Numbered from the stretch's first letter, positions 47,096-58,988 are shown. The stretch is 64,000 nt of DNA from Denticeps clupeoides (GCF_900700375.1 NC_041717.1:18060090-18124089); one strand, 5' to 3'. Program-made: numbers and translations. Notes: a model not told the origin generated them from the sequence alone.

Positions 47096-50000
47096 TCAGG
47101 ATGTGTCTTTGCCGGACGGTGCGGAGTTCAGGAAAAGCTCGATGTACCGGTCACCTGTTAAAATATCAAAAGTAGGGTTGATATAAAATCACATAATTTT
47201 ATATAAAATATAGCCTGGTATTTTTTTTCCAGTTTAACGTATGTAACACAACTGGATAAAGTAAATTAACTTGTGACTCTGTTGTGCAAGCGCCACATGA
47301 GCAGCAACCAATCGTTGTTCCTTGCAACCTGATTTGATTGGCTGGTACTCCACGCATACCCAAAATTCTTGATTTAAAAAAAAAAATTAATAATTAAAAA
47401 TAATAAATGGACCCGCATTCAGAGTTTGCTCCACCTCACAGTAAAAGCATTCTGGGCCATGATTGGATTTCAGGGGCTAAATCGACATTGTTGCACACTA
47501 CGTGCTCAACCCTAGCGATGATGTTCAGGGAGGTTCGATCAAATAACTGCAAAAGGGAAGGAAAGTGATTTCCGATGCCACCAGCGATTTTCAGAGGCTC
47601 GGAAGCTCACCCATGTTCTCTCGGTCTTTGGACATGGCCGCCACCGCGTCTTTGTTGGAGGAGAAGTAGACCTGAGCCTCGCCGGTCGCTCTGCCGTCAA
47701 AGCGGTACTCGATTAAGATCCTCTGTAGCCTCAGAGGTGAGAAAAACTAACACACACGCAGACAGACAGACTTTAACACGGCAGCTCACATATAAAACTC
47801 TCGGCTTGTCAGCGTGTTCTCATCTCACGCCGTGATTGGCTGAGAACTCACAGAGGCGATGTCCGCCGCGGTGGTCTGGTACGGTAGGCCCCTCACGTGG
47901 ACATAGTGCGGCAGGACCCTGCTGAGCTGATCTGAGGAAGTCACAGAAGCCCTGGATCCTGAGAGAGAGGGCAGGTTGTCACAAACTCAACATAATCATC
48001 ATCTTCTTCTTCTTCTCCTTCTCAGCCAATCAGAACCTTCATAGCAACTGTGTTGTCATGTTTCGCTCCGCTCTCTCACCATCGCTGTGGTCCGGGCTCC
48101 ACCCGGAGGCTGCGGGCTGCGGGTCGTCCGCTTCACCCTCGTTGTCACTAGCGGCAGAGGCGGGCTTGCCGGCAGGAGGAGACTCTGCCCGCTTCCTCCT
48201 GAGCCGAGTGGGCATTTCGCTCTTTTTGCTGGGGAAAACCTCGATGTACCTGGGAGCAGAACAGCAGCTCAACCATAATACAAACGTAAAAAGAAACTTC
48301 CGTTTATTTAGAATTCATTTCATTCTAATTATGAATTTTCCCGACCTGCTTCCCATCAGCCCCTTGTTCCTCTGCAGAGCCTGCTCAGCCACCTCCTGGG
48401 AGGCAAACTGCACAAAGGCCACGCCTGTACTCCGACCCTTATAGTCTGTCACCAGGCTGACTCCGCCCTCCACAACGTCCAACCCTGCAGACAGTAAGCG
48501 GCCCAGTCAGCCAACGAGCGGGGACAACGCTGTGATCCCTCCACCCACGGCGTACCCGAGAAGAAGTGCACAACGTCCCACTCGGTGCTGGAGAAGGGCA
48601 GGCCACGGATCCGGACCACACCGTCCTGCGCCGGAGCCGTGTACAGCCCCCTCAGGATGGCCTCGGCGTCTTGGTTCGTCACCTCAAACACTAGAACACA
48701 CATTTATTCTCATTCATGGAAAAACCCAAAATTCAAGTGAGACGAGAAGAAAAAGACTTTTCATGAATGTTTCACAGACACATTTTTGCATGTTGCATAG
48801 CACACTATTGATGTAGTTGTTTAAAAACACAAAAGTATGATTTATCCGAGTACTCAATTAAAACAGAGTACTCGAATACAAAAATATTCGATGGTTGCAG
48901 CCTTAGATTCATAAATACTTTATTACTTCGACCTCCCTCCGCCACTCTCACCTGCCCTCTAGTGGCTGTTTGGCTAAACATAAATATATCAATAACAAAA
49001 AGTAAATAAGTGATTCATGATGTCTGAACCACCTCATTTCTTTATTACTATAACAATATTTGATTTTATTATTTTATTACTATAACATTACTTCAGTTTT
49101 AGTAATGCTATAGTAATACAATTTTATTCTGAGGGGGCATTTAGTAAAATTTTTACATTAACCACAGGGATCACAATGAATGATTTCTTATTTAAAGTGA
49201 CAGCACACTTTTTAGAAGCTGGTGAAGGTTATAATAACCATAACCATAATAACTATAAAAAAAAAACAAAAAAAAAACGTAGACATGTGGGGGGGTAACA
49301 GTGCCATTTAAAATTCTATATAGTAAATATAGTTAATAGTAATAAATAATTGTTTTTGGAAAAAGCTCATTGCAGTTTCCTGAGAAGCACCCAAATTTGT
49401 GTGAACTGGTGTTTTCGGGTGAAACATTTACAAACAATATCCATATTTTCATATGAAGAGGAACTGCATGTGACCCTAAAGGTTTTAAGGTCACTTCGCT
49501 CTGATTGGTCCAGACGATGTCCTACCCACCTTCAATGTATCGAGGCCCAAGGTACTGCCTGTGTCTCTCCAAAGCTTTGCTGACGTCCTCCTCGCTCTCC
49601 AGCTCGATGACCGCCTGACCGCTGGCCCTCCCGGTTCTGCTGCGCACCAGATGGACTCCTTTCACCCCGTCACGGATCCGGCACTCTGAAACACGCCCAC
49701 GTCAGGCACCCACGCGCCCGAAAGCTGTTCTACCCAGGGCGAGCGTCCGCGTGTACCTGAGAAGAACTCCAGAAGGTCCTCCTGTGTGCACGACCAGGGG
49801 AGGCCTTTGGCCTGAACAATGAACACGTCCTTCTGCTCGGGCCCCGGGCCTGTGTACTCTGAGAGGGGCGGGTAGTCATCCTCCTGAATTGTGGACCCCG
49901 CCTGGTGAGTGGACGGCGACACACACACACACACAAAAACATGATCTCTCTACACCAGTCAAATCCACAGTGTTTACAACCAACAGGGTTCCCACTCCAA

Positions 50001-52556
50001 ATCAGACTAAAAAATTCCTTGACCTTTACATTTCTTTATATGGGAGGTGATGGAAATGGCCAGGAAAAGTAATGTCCAAGCTATGTTGAATATAGGCAGT
50101 ATGGGTGTTAGAAAATATCGATACAGAATTTTCTTTTTGTGGTGATATTGTATCGATACAGAGACATCAAGTATTGTTGTTGTGTATGTAAATTTAGCCC
50201 ACCGGGTGGCGCCGTCGAGCGCTTTCTTTAGTGAGGTCAGCGTGAGGCTACACCCTCAACGGCTGTAGATGGCGCTGTACGGCGGGGTACTTTGAATTAC
50301 TGCTTAGCATTTCAGGCAGAGTGAAATCGCGAAACATGAGACCGATCACAGCTCTGCTTTCACGTTTAGAATAACGGTAGAATATCGCAGTATGTACTGT
50401 ATCGCAATACATCTTTATATAAATAAAAATAAAAGTCATTGTTTTAGTAAGAGTAATACACTAGTAGTGGGTATTAATCGGGGAGAAGCGTGTGGTGGCG
50501 GTACCGGGGGAATGTGGTGGCCTAGCGGTTAGGGAAGTGGACCCCGTAATCAGAAGGTCGCAGGTTCGAATCCTGAGGTGCCACTGAGCAAAGCACCGTC
50601 CCCACACACTGCTCCCCCCGGGCGCCCACTGCTCACCAAGGGTGATGGTTAAAAGCAGAGGACACATTTCACTGTGTGCACCGTGTGCTGTGCTGCAGGG
50701 TTTCACAATGAAAAAGTGGCAGCGTGGCGGTTCGGGATTTGAACCAGTCGCAAATTAAACGGCTCTTTGAAGTGATCGATCGAAGTGAACTGCCTGTGAG
50801 CTGGAGTCAAGAGAGCTGCTTTTAAAAAATTTGGTCAACTACACAATGCGTGGCGGGGCGGTGCTACAGGACCGGCTGAAGTTGGACAAAAAAATTGCAT
50901 CCACAGAAACCGGAGGAGAGGAGACGCACGCGGCAAAACGAGCCATGGCAGGAAGTAAAGTTGGGATACGTTCCAATTACATTGATGACGCGAAGGCAGA
51001 GTTCAGAACGTGCAAGGTCACAATCTCATATCGAACAGGCTCTGCAAACAACCATCGCACACGAGAAGAACTCCAGAAGGTCCAGCAGCACCTCCAGCAG
51101 TCCAAAGAGAAGAAAAATAAAAATATACTGGATCTTTCTCAAATTCAGATGGTTTTGTTTTTGTACCTTAAACATTTATTATTTAGCCATTTATTATTAT
51201 TATTTATTATTAAGCCATTCTTAATTAATACAAAGTTGTTATAATGTTGTAGTGGGTTTTGTAAGTTAGTCTTCATTTTTGGTAATGAACTAAATTTAGT
51301 GAAGAGTCACTTGGGAGCCGAAAGAGTCGTGAGCCGAGCTAGAAGAGCCGGAATTCCACCCACTTCCAGGCTTATTCCAGCATAGGCTTATTAGGGTCAG
51401 ACTGGAGTGAAGACCTATCTAAAACACACATTCCTCGGGACGGGACGAAGTAGAAGAACGTCCCATGATGCATTACCCACCACAGATCTTCTCTGTCCAG
51501 ATCAGTGCTGTACATAAGTTCCCCGCGTACAAATGTGTCCGTTCTACAACGGCCCGCAACCTTTGAGTAACAATAGACGACCAACTCTCATCCTCGACTC
51601 ACATCAGCAATCTTTCCCTCTAATGTAGATTCCTACTCTACAATTTCAGACAAATCCGTCCTTATCTACCAGATACCGGTTCAGTCCTTAGTAATCTAAC
51701 GACTGGACTACTGGTCTACCTCAACGTACCATCTGACCTCTACAACTCATACAAAATGCAGTAGCACGACTAATCTTCAACCTTCCCAAGTTCTCCCACA
51801 CCACCCCTCTGCTACGTTCCCTCCACTGGCTCCCAGTAGCTGCACGCATCAGGTTCAAAATACTGATGCTGGCCTACAAAGCCAAACATGGAGTAGCACC
51901 ATCCTACCTCACAGCCCTTATTACACCTCGCACTGCACCTTGTATACTCCGAGCCTCCAGTACTGCTCGCCTGGTCCCTCCATCTCTGAAGGTAAAAGGA
52001 AGACGCTCATCTAGACTCTTCTCCGTCTTGGCCCCTCGGTGGTGGAATGAAATTCCCCTCGAGGTCAGAACAGCTCTATTCTCAAACGACAGCTCAAGAC
52101 CTTCCTCTTTAGAGAATATTTAGAATAACTTGTAACCTTCTTATTGTCTTACTTATGTATAGAAACTACTACAGAGTGAATAAAAAGATTGTATTCATAG
52201 TTGGGGGTCCTTGTGAACCAGTATCGATCACTTCATCGATGGTCACATGGAAGCTCGTTGCAAGTCGCGTCTGCCAAATGCCTTAAATGTAAAATGGAAA
52301 TGTCACTTTCCAAGGTGACAAGTGCAATAAAAATGACCGCCGGTCACCTATCTATTATAATTTCCCAACACACGGCATCGTGTTTCAGCCTGGATTCTTT
52401 TACCCGAGAAGACAGGAGACGGTCCACCAGAGTCCACGGTGACCGGGCGCCGGCGAACAGACCCCGCGGGGGCAGCTCCCTTCTCAGCGGACAGCGGCTC
52501 CGCCTCGCCGCCGAGCGCAGCAGGGAGAAGAGCAGAGCGCGGCCCGGTACCGACAT
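47096..52556 (-). CDS. grsf1: G-rich sequence factor 1 (GRSF1), mitochondrial RNA-binding protein
   Basis: In vertebrates GRSF1 binds G-rich RNA in mitochondrial RNA granules and aids processing and decay of mitochondrial transcripts. Exons from the right: 52404-52556, 49757-49901, 49530-49685, 48556-48690, 48346-48484, 48080-48249, 47852-47958, 47611-47746, 47096-47154; junctions are GT/AG and frame-consistent, giving 399 aa (human 480 as I recall it, with a longer N-terminus). Exon 1 encodes an arginine-rich presequence ([20 protein letters not shown]) typical of mitochondrial import, then the linker [10 protein letters not shown]. Three quasi-RRMs follow: [20 protein letters not shown] (about residues 75-150), [20 protein letters not shown] (about 170-245), and [20 protein letters not shown] near the C-terminus, with a serine/acid-rich linker between RRM2 and RRM3. 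It ends [16 protein letters not shown]. Intron 1 (2.5 kb) is full of repeats. Confidence 0.95.
48952..48965 (-). promoter_or_regulatory. Candidate CTCF site in GRSF1 intron 3
   Basis: CTGCCCTCTAGTGG is an exact reverse complement of the CTCF core form CCACTAGAGGGCAG. Confidence 0.5.
50090..50440. mobile_element. Possible hAT-type MITE in GRSF1 intron 1
   Basis: Paired AATATCGATACAGAA / TGATATTGTATCGATACAG at left and AATATCGCAGTATGTACTGTATCGCAATAC at right resemble the ends of fish non-autonomous hAT elements with 'TATCG' terminal words. No transposase. Confidence 0.4.
50510..50716 (+). repeat. SINE family B copy
   Basis: A box GTGGCCTAGCGGTTAGGG, B box GGTTCGAATCC, and the body CACCGTCCCCACACACTGCTC. 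Confidence 0.9.
50750..51360 (+). mobile_element. Decayed hAT/BED-finger element
   Basis: The frame around 50985-51060 gives [14 protein letters not shown], the second half of a BED zinc finger as in hAT/ZBED proteins; its first cysteine pair has decayed. The ends share a word (GGAGTCAAGAGAGCTGC at left, GGGAGCCGAAAGAGTCGTGA at right). The transposase core is absent. Confidence 0.55.
51535..52302 (+). mobile_element. L2-type LINE 3' fragment in GRSF1 intron 1
   Basis: Decayed frames resembling L2 RT, then [20 protein letters not shown] and [20 protein letters not shown], then the tail CAAGTCGCGTCTGCCAAATG. Very similar to 30436-31047, so both are recent copies of one source lineage. It lies antisense to GRSF1. 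Confidence 0.85.
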
Positions 52557-53400
52557 CCCGTCGCGCCGACCCGCAGAGGGCAACTGCAGGAGCCGGCGTG
52601 CACACGGGTCCAAGGTGAGCCGGAGACCGAGCGACGAGTGGCGCCCCCTAGCGGCACGGTGGAATGACGGAGAGCGAGAGAGGAGTTCTCACATTCAAAC
52701 GACAAGTGAGTGTAAACTCACGAGAAGGGGGATTTGGCATCAATACACGTTTTATTATGCATATCAAGAGGTTAAAGGTTAAAAATTAAAGGTTTTCAGC
52801 AATGTTATATTGCATTATATTGCAAAGGCTGTGCAACGTATAGCAATTAGGTTACAGGTGTTCTATTGTTTCATCCTACTTATCCAAACGTCCTACCCAA
52901 GGCAACTGCTCATGCCCATAACGCATGCGGCCACCGCACGGTTTTAAAAGTTTAGATGGAGTACTTAAAGGAAAATACGGTAAGAACAGAACCAAATACT
53001 TGTGTTTCTGAGCTATCAGAACATACCTGTGGTTTTTGGACAAAGTGTCAATTAATATCCAAACAGGTAAAACACTGGTGGTAGGACAATCTGGTGGGTG
53101 TTTCTGAGCTATCACAACATACTGCTTGTGGTTTATGGACAGTATTATAGTATAATTATTATTTAAACAAGTTTTGTACATTTGTACAGCTAGCATAAAA
53201 TATGCTGCGGTAGGAAATTCTGACGCGGTAGGACAGTCCGACAGAACACCACTGAGCAAAGCACCAATTTGATCATTCCATTGATCAGTTCATTGATTGT
53301 AACATGGAAGCACGTCGTACGTCGCTCTGGATAAGGGCATCTGCCAAACGACTTAAATGTAAATGCAACCGCATGTCATACTGAGTTGTACCGCGCGGCA
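52557..53400. promoter_or_regulatory. Head-to-head intergenic region between GRSF1 and MOB1B
   Basis: The GRSF1 5' end (GC-rich to about 52700) and the MOB1B CpG promoter are about 0.8-1.0 kb apart and divergent. A CTCF-like GCGCCCCCTAGCGG lies at 52641-52654. An L2/SINE A tail fragment (CGCTCTGGATAAGGGCATCT) is at 53323-53365. Confidence 0.5.
52641..52654 (-). promoter_or_regulatory. Candidate CTCF site at the GRSF1 promoter
   Basis: The reverse complement CCGCTAGGGGGCGC differs from the CTCF core CCACTAGGGGGCGC by one base. Confidence 0.5.
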
Positions 53401-53578
53401 GCCGTAATCTCGCGAGAGCAGCGCCGAACGAGACTTGGGACGGGAAGCAGAAGTTTAGACGGAAGCTGCAGGCGGAGTGCGCGGCGTCTTATCTCGCGTC
53501 GGGACGGATTCGGGGGCGCATTGAGCAGCGCGACGCGGAGACCCCCGGGCTTCCCGCTCCGAGTTCCGTTCTGCCGAA
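53401..53578 (+). promoter_or_regulatory. CpG promoter of MOB1B with TCTCGCGAGA motif
   Basis: TCTCGCGAGA at 53408-53417 is the exact palindromic motif bound by BANP at housekeeping CpG-island promoters. There is no TATA box. The MOB1B ATG follows 161 bases downstream. Confidence 0.7.
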
Positions 53579-56500
53579 ATGAGTTTCCTCTTGTGAGTAT
53601 ATCCTGTTCGGGCTTTGTGTCTGGCTCCGCCGGCGCAGGTCGGATTGCTGGCAGTGGAGCGGAACCGTTCACATGAGCTGTGAGCTGGTGCGAAGATCCT
53701 GGATCACCAGGAGATTCGTACTCGGCTCTGTTGTTTCCCGCGACGTTAAGTGGAAATTAAGGTCCTGCCCGGTCTGTGTTCGTGTAGGATGGGTACATGG
53801 CGAGGCACTGGCCAATCGGAGCACGGGTAAAACTCTCCTGGCCAATCACATCTTAGATTGCTGCTGAGTGCTTTTGGTAATTCCGTTCTATTGCAAAGCT
53901 TGAGAACAATCCCGCTCTGGCGAACCAGCCCCTTTAAGTGCCTTTAGTGTCAGATAAGGATCGGTCTTGGATCGATCGCCCGTCGTCTGAGATGTGGCTC
54001 CCCTTCCCCCCCTACACTGCCAACAGACACCGCGGGGGCAGCTCGCTTCTCCGCAGACATCGACATCCCGTCACGCCAGCCCGCAGAGGGCAAGTACAGG
54101 AGCCGGCGTGCTTACGGATCAAAGGTGACCCGGAGACCCAGCGAGGATTCCCGAGGGGCGACGAATGCCTGCATCTTAACCGCCATCTGCTGAGTGCGGA
54201 TCTCGCAGCACTGACCCTATAAAATTACACCCTATAAAATTTAACAGCAAGTATATTTATGCCTTTACGCCAGAAATACACTTGCTGTGAGCTGCGTGTG
54301 CGTCTCCGTACACAGTTGCGACCGAGCTGGGCGTCGAAATCTGTAGTGTGTACTCCTTACCACCAGGGGTCAGTGTCGAAGCAGCAAACCAAATAAATCA
54401 GTGAATACCTGTATCTTAAGATATTTACATTTATGCCATTTATCAGACGCCCTTATCCAGAGCGACTTACAATCAGTATTTACAGGGACAGTTCCCCCCT
54501 GGAGCAACTTAGGGTTAAGTGTCTTGCTCAGGGACACAATGGTAGTAAGTGGGATTTGAACCAGTGACTCCGTAGTCTTCTGGTTCTAGGCTACTACCAC
54601 CCCCTTAAGAGCTTGCAACACTGCCCCTACACATTTACACAGGTATTACCTCCGTATACGTTCCATTCATTTTAAGTACGGTACAGGCCAAAGATTTGGA
54701 CACACCTTCTCATTCAATGTGTTTTCTTTATTTTCATGACCATTTACGTTGGTAGATTCTCATTAAAGGCATCAAAGCTATGAATGAACACGTGGAGATA
54801 TGTACTTATCAAAAAGTGGAGACCTGGTCTCCACAGTCACCGAACCTGAACCCAATCCAGATGGTTTGGGGTGAGCTGGACCGCAGAGTGAAGGCAAAGG
54901 GGCCAACAAGTGCTAAACACCTCTGGGAACTCCTTCAAGACTGTTGGAAAAGCATTTCAGGTGATGACATCTTGAAGCTCATCGAGAGAATGCCAAGTGT
55001 GTGCAAAGCAGTAATCAGAGCAAAGAAATTAGAATATAAAACGTGTTTTCAGTTATTTCATCTTTTTTTGTTAAGTACATAACTCCACATGTGTTCCTTC
55101 ATAGTTTTGATGCCTTCTGTGAGAATCTACCAACGTAAATGGTCATGAAAATAAAGAAAACAGAACACGTCCAAACTTCACAACTTGTGTCCGCTTGCGT
55201 CTTCTCAACGTCACCATCCTCTGGTCTTGTTGTTTTCCTCGCAGCGGAAGTCGCTCGTCGAAAACGTTCAAGCCGAAGAAGAACATCCCGGAAGGTTCTC
55301 ACCAGTACGAGCTGCTGAAGCATGCCGAGGCCACGCTGGGCAGTGGAAACCTCCGGATGGCGGTCATGCTGCCGGAAGGGGAGGACCTGAACGAGTGGGT
55401 GGCGGTCAACAGTGAGTTCCTCACCAGTCACGTGGACCAGGATATTATTTATTTATTTCTTTATTTTGTGGATAAAATCTGCTGTCGGGAAGTGCTGTAT
55501 GTGTTTAAAACAGTCTACCGTTTCAGCCTTATCTGGATTGCGTTCTGCTCCAAAAATTATTGTGATCTGCGGTAGAGGTGTGAACCTTCACTGGTCTCAC
55601 GATTCGATTACGGTTATCAGTGCCTCGATATCGATGCATCGCGATGCATCCCAGACATTTTCTACATGGTCACATGATGTTAAGGTCTCGCTCGCCTGTG
55701 TGGACGCTCTGATTTGCTCCAGAGCAGAAAAACTTGTTACGTCCGCACTCACCTTGTAACAGTTATATATATACTGTTAGTTCTCCTTTAAGTGCACACG
55801 GCACTATGTTGTGGGCGGAGTTAATCGTCTGCTCCGGTCCTGATGCAGATCGACATGTCCACCAAGCAGAGGAACCGAGCAGACTGGTCCAAGCTCTGTG
55901 GTCCTTGTATTATTTCATTTTGTATTACATAAAAGCAGTAATATTTGGTACGTGTAATGTCCAAATTTTTCTGACACCTTAGTTCCAAATAGTATTCATT
56001 ACAGAATAATTATTTTTAATTTAACTGAATGCTCACCGCACGAAAAATGTGTGTTTTTGTAAAAATATTGTTGTGTTGTAGATCTCTGAACACTCAGAGA
56101 ATGATCAGCTTTTCCTCCATTCCCGCTTCGTGTGTCTGTTTCGAAGTGGCGGAAAGTAGACACCCCCGCTTTGATTCTACGTCATGGTCGCCACGCCACG
56201 CAGCGTAAAACTCCGACACGGAACGGCACTGTATTCTGTAGAACAGGCCGCCACAGTCACTACCTGCACTACTTTTTAACGAGATTCACCAACAGAAAAT
56301 CACCAAGCAACATCATTATGATAATCGATTATGCTCTGCACTGCATCGATGCAATATCGTCCAGGTCGGCATCGCGATGCATCGATTATACGATTAATTT
56401 CAACACCCCTAATATGTGGTGATAAGTAGTTTGTATTCTTAGGCAGAATACTGTGTGGAATTACATTTGTTGATCTGCTCCGAAATGCAACGGCTTCTTC

Positions 56501-58415
56501 CTTGTTCTTGGAAATTGGTCCGGTGGTTTTTGTGTAATCCTGCAGACAGGCAAAGATCAGCGCACCATAAACCCCTTGTTTGCTTGGCAAAATAGATTTT
56601 ATTGGGTCACACTGCTATATTTAGCCTCACTCTGCTTAGTGCTTGCGTTTGACCCCCATATCGGTGTATGCAGCAAACAGAACCGTAAAGTTCTCTTCGT
56701 CACTGTCCGTTGCACATCGCTTTAATTTGCCCAACCCCTCTTAATGACCCTAAAGGGCATCTCGTGTTGCATTGTGACCCCTACTTGGTCGCCTGGGTCA
56801 CAGGGCTTTTGTACATGTATTGATGCGGCTCATGGTGCCCGCAGGCTGCTGGTCCCAGACAGGGCAGGAAACGTGAGCGGATGTGAAGACGCAGTTCATG
56901 TGATCCCAGTCCTTTTCGTAGTTAAATCTAAGACACTTTTTAAATGCCAATGTAACACCGCCCCTCCCCATATGATATTTGGATTGGGATCATATAAACT
57001 TTCTGCTGGTTTTGCTGTGCAGCGGAAGGAATGGAAACAAAGGTAAAGGCAAACCAGCCACAATAACATAGAAAAAAGCTACAAACGTTAAGCTATACAG
57101 TACAGGCCAAAAGTGTGGACACACCTTCTCATTCAATGTGTTTTCTTTATTTTCATGACCATTTACGTTGGTAGATTCTCACTGAAGGCATCAAAACTAT
57201 CAATGTAAATGGTCATGAAAATAAAGAAAACACGTTGAATGAGAAGGTGTCCAAACTTTTGGCCTGTACTGTGTGTGTGTTTCATTTATGGTATTGGAAT
57301 TTCTCCTTTAAAAATGTCATTTTAAAGTTGGTCAATCTGACCACTCTCATTCCCCTGTGAAGTCAGTCGATGCTCCACAACAGGAGAAACACCGCCGGGA
57401 GTGGGCGGAGTCCGGTTATTGCAGGTCCCTTCTACATAAAAGTGAACTTGTAGCAGGGAGAACAGGTTAAAAATGTGCTACTAGAAATGGACTGGGTTTT
57501 CTGTAGTAACATTCTTTAGCCACAAAGGCTGACGTTCTTGAACAGGAGAGTGTGTGTGTGTGTGTGTGTGTATTTAGTGCATTGACGTTGGGAGGTTATT
57601 TCCAAAAATTCTGGGGTGGTGATTTTGATGAGTCTTATTAGCATTCTCACACTGTTTCAGCCGTGGACTTTTTCAACCAGATCAACATGCTGTACGGAAC
57701 CGTGACCGACTTCTGCACCGAGGAAAGCTGCCCTTTGATGTCCGCCGGACCCAAGTGAGCGGAACACGACTACAGGACCCCTAATGAAATTAAAATAAAA
57801 AATCTGTAGTGCGTCCAGCTCTGATTTTGTTGTTTTCTCCCAGGTACGAGTACCACTGGGCCGACGGAACCAACATCAAGAAACCAATCAAGTGTTCTGC
57901 ACCAAAGTACATCGATTACCTCATGACCTGGGTTCAAGACCAGCTGGATGAGGAGACTCTTTTCCCGTCCAAAATAGGTATTGTGTCCGTACCCTGATTA
58001 TTAAAAAAAAAAATGAAACACACCTGCATAGTTCTAACACCACCTGTGTCTGCAGGCGTTCCGTTCCCCAAGAACTTCATGACCGTGGCCAAGACCATCC
58101 TGAAGCGCCTGTTCCGGGTTTACGCCCACATCTACCACCAGCACTTTGATTCCGTTATCCAGCTGCAGGAGGAGGCGCATCTCAACACCTCCTTCAAGCA
58201 CTTCATCTTCTTCGTCCAGGTGGGAGGAGCTTCAAAGCCTCACCCAGGCGACTTCAAAATGCCACCGCCTCAGCGCATGGCAGCGTTTGTGCTGATGCTT
58301 TTCTCAGTCTGCCCTTGTTCCTCTGCTCTTTCCTCAGGAGTTCAATCTGATCGACAGGAAGGAACTCGCTCCTCTGCAGGAACTGATTGAGAAACTCACC
58401 TCCAAAGACAGATAA
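53579..58415 (+). CDS. mob1b: MOB kinase activator 1B
   Basis: Co-activator of LATS and NDR kinases in the Hippo pathway, also phosphorylated by MST. Exons: 53579-53592, 55245-55411, 57661-57754, 57844-57977, 58056-58219, 58338-58415, giving 216 aa, the length I recall for MOB1. It begins [20 protein letters not shown]. The zinc ligands are in FCTEESCP (Cys79, Cys84) and AHIYHQHFD (His161, His166). The acidic surface that binds the kinase N-terminal region ([14 protein letters not shown] and the EESC area) is kept. Residues separating MOB1B from MOB1A as I recall them (EESC, AGPKYEY, SVIQLQ, ending LTSKDR) favour MOB1B, as does synteny. The first exon holds only 14 coding bases, as in the family. 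Introns 1 and 2 carry transposon copies. Confidence 0.97.
54023..54146 (+). pseudogene. Fossil partial copy of GRSF1 exon 1 region
   Basis: ACAGACACCGCGGGGGCAGCTCG ... CGACATCCCGTCACGCC...CCGCAGAGGGCAA...CAGGAGCCGGCGTG...GGATCAAAGGTGACCCGGAGACC follows 52457-52640 block by block, with the middle (52492-52550) deleted. It lies in MOB1B intron 1, with the same strand orientation as the source, about 1.5 kb away. Confidence 0.75.
54422..54602 (-). repeat. SINE family A copy in MOB1B intron 1
   Basis: The tail complement ATTTATGCCATTTATCAGAC is at left and the head complement CTAGGCTACTACCACC at right. Confidence 0.9.
54677..55185 (+). mobile_element. Internally deleted Tc1-like element in MOB1B intron 1
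   Basis: Terminal repeat TACGGTACAGGCCAAAG, the transposase end at 54780-55082 ([20 protein letters not shown]), and a decayed right end. It stops about 60 bases before MOB1B exon 2. Same family as 31876-32400. Confidence 0.85.
55572..56412. mobile_element. hAT-type non-autonomous element in MOB1B intron 2
   Basis: The left end GTAGAGGTGTGAACCTTCAC and the right end ATTTCAACACCCCTAAT are imperfect inverted repeats; TATCGATGCATCGCGATGCAT-like words flank both sides of the interior. No transposase. Confidence 0.65.
57096..57272. mobile_element. 177-bp palindromic MITE of the Tc1-like family
   Basis: TACAGTACAGGCCAAAAGTG... and its complement meet almost at the centre, so nearly the whole element is one hairpin. 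The ends match those of 31876 and 54677. In MOB1B intron 2. Confidence 0.9.
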
Positions 58416-58988
58416 AGGCCTGTCCAGCGGAGCCCCCTGTCTTTTACTTTTTCATTTCGGTGTTCAGTTGTTTAGCAGAAACTCCCCACTGTCCTGCCCT
58501 CAAACCTCCACAGATGCTCTTTTAACCAAGTGCCTGAAACTGAAACATCACTACAGTCCCGATTTACTGCGGAGCTGACTGGACTGAAACTCCGCCCACT
58601 ACAGCCAGGTCATCGTCTGGCTTTCAGCAGGAAGAAACACTTTTTTTTTTTTGTATATAGAAATATATAATGTGCATATAGAAGTTTAGAAATTCTAAGT
58701 CATGACTCAATTAGTGTCCCCGCCACTTGATTTTTAAGGATAAGTTTCATTGTTTTGCACTTCAATGAGCTTTTCGAAAAGTTATTTAGTTTGTATGAAC
58801 CAGCCTCTTCATATTGAACTCTGCATCTGAGAGTTTTTATTTAGATAATTTATTTTCTTTTTAATCCCACTGATGTTAATGATTGTGAATTTAATCATTT
58901 AATTGTCCTGCAGATTCAAAATCCCTCTCAGCTCAACCCAGTCTGGTGAACCTGTATATAATGCAGTCGTTTCGGGTGTTTATAAGAC

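Noticed and set aside
52557-52613. Longer GRSF1 N-terminus starting at 52613
   Set aside because: The upstream codon is TTG, not ATG; the first ATG, at 52556, opens a good mitochondrial presequence.
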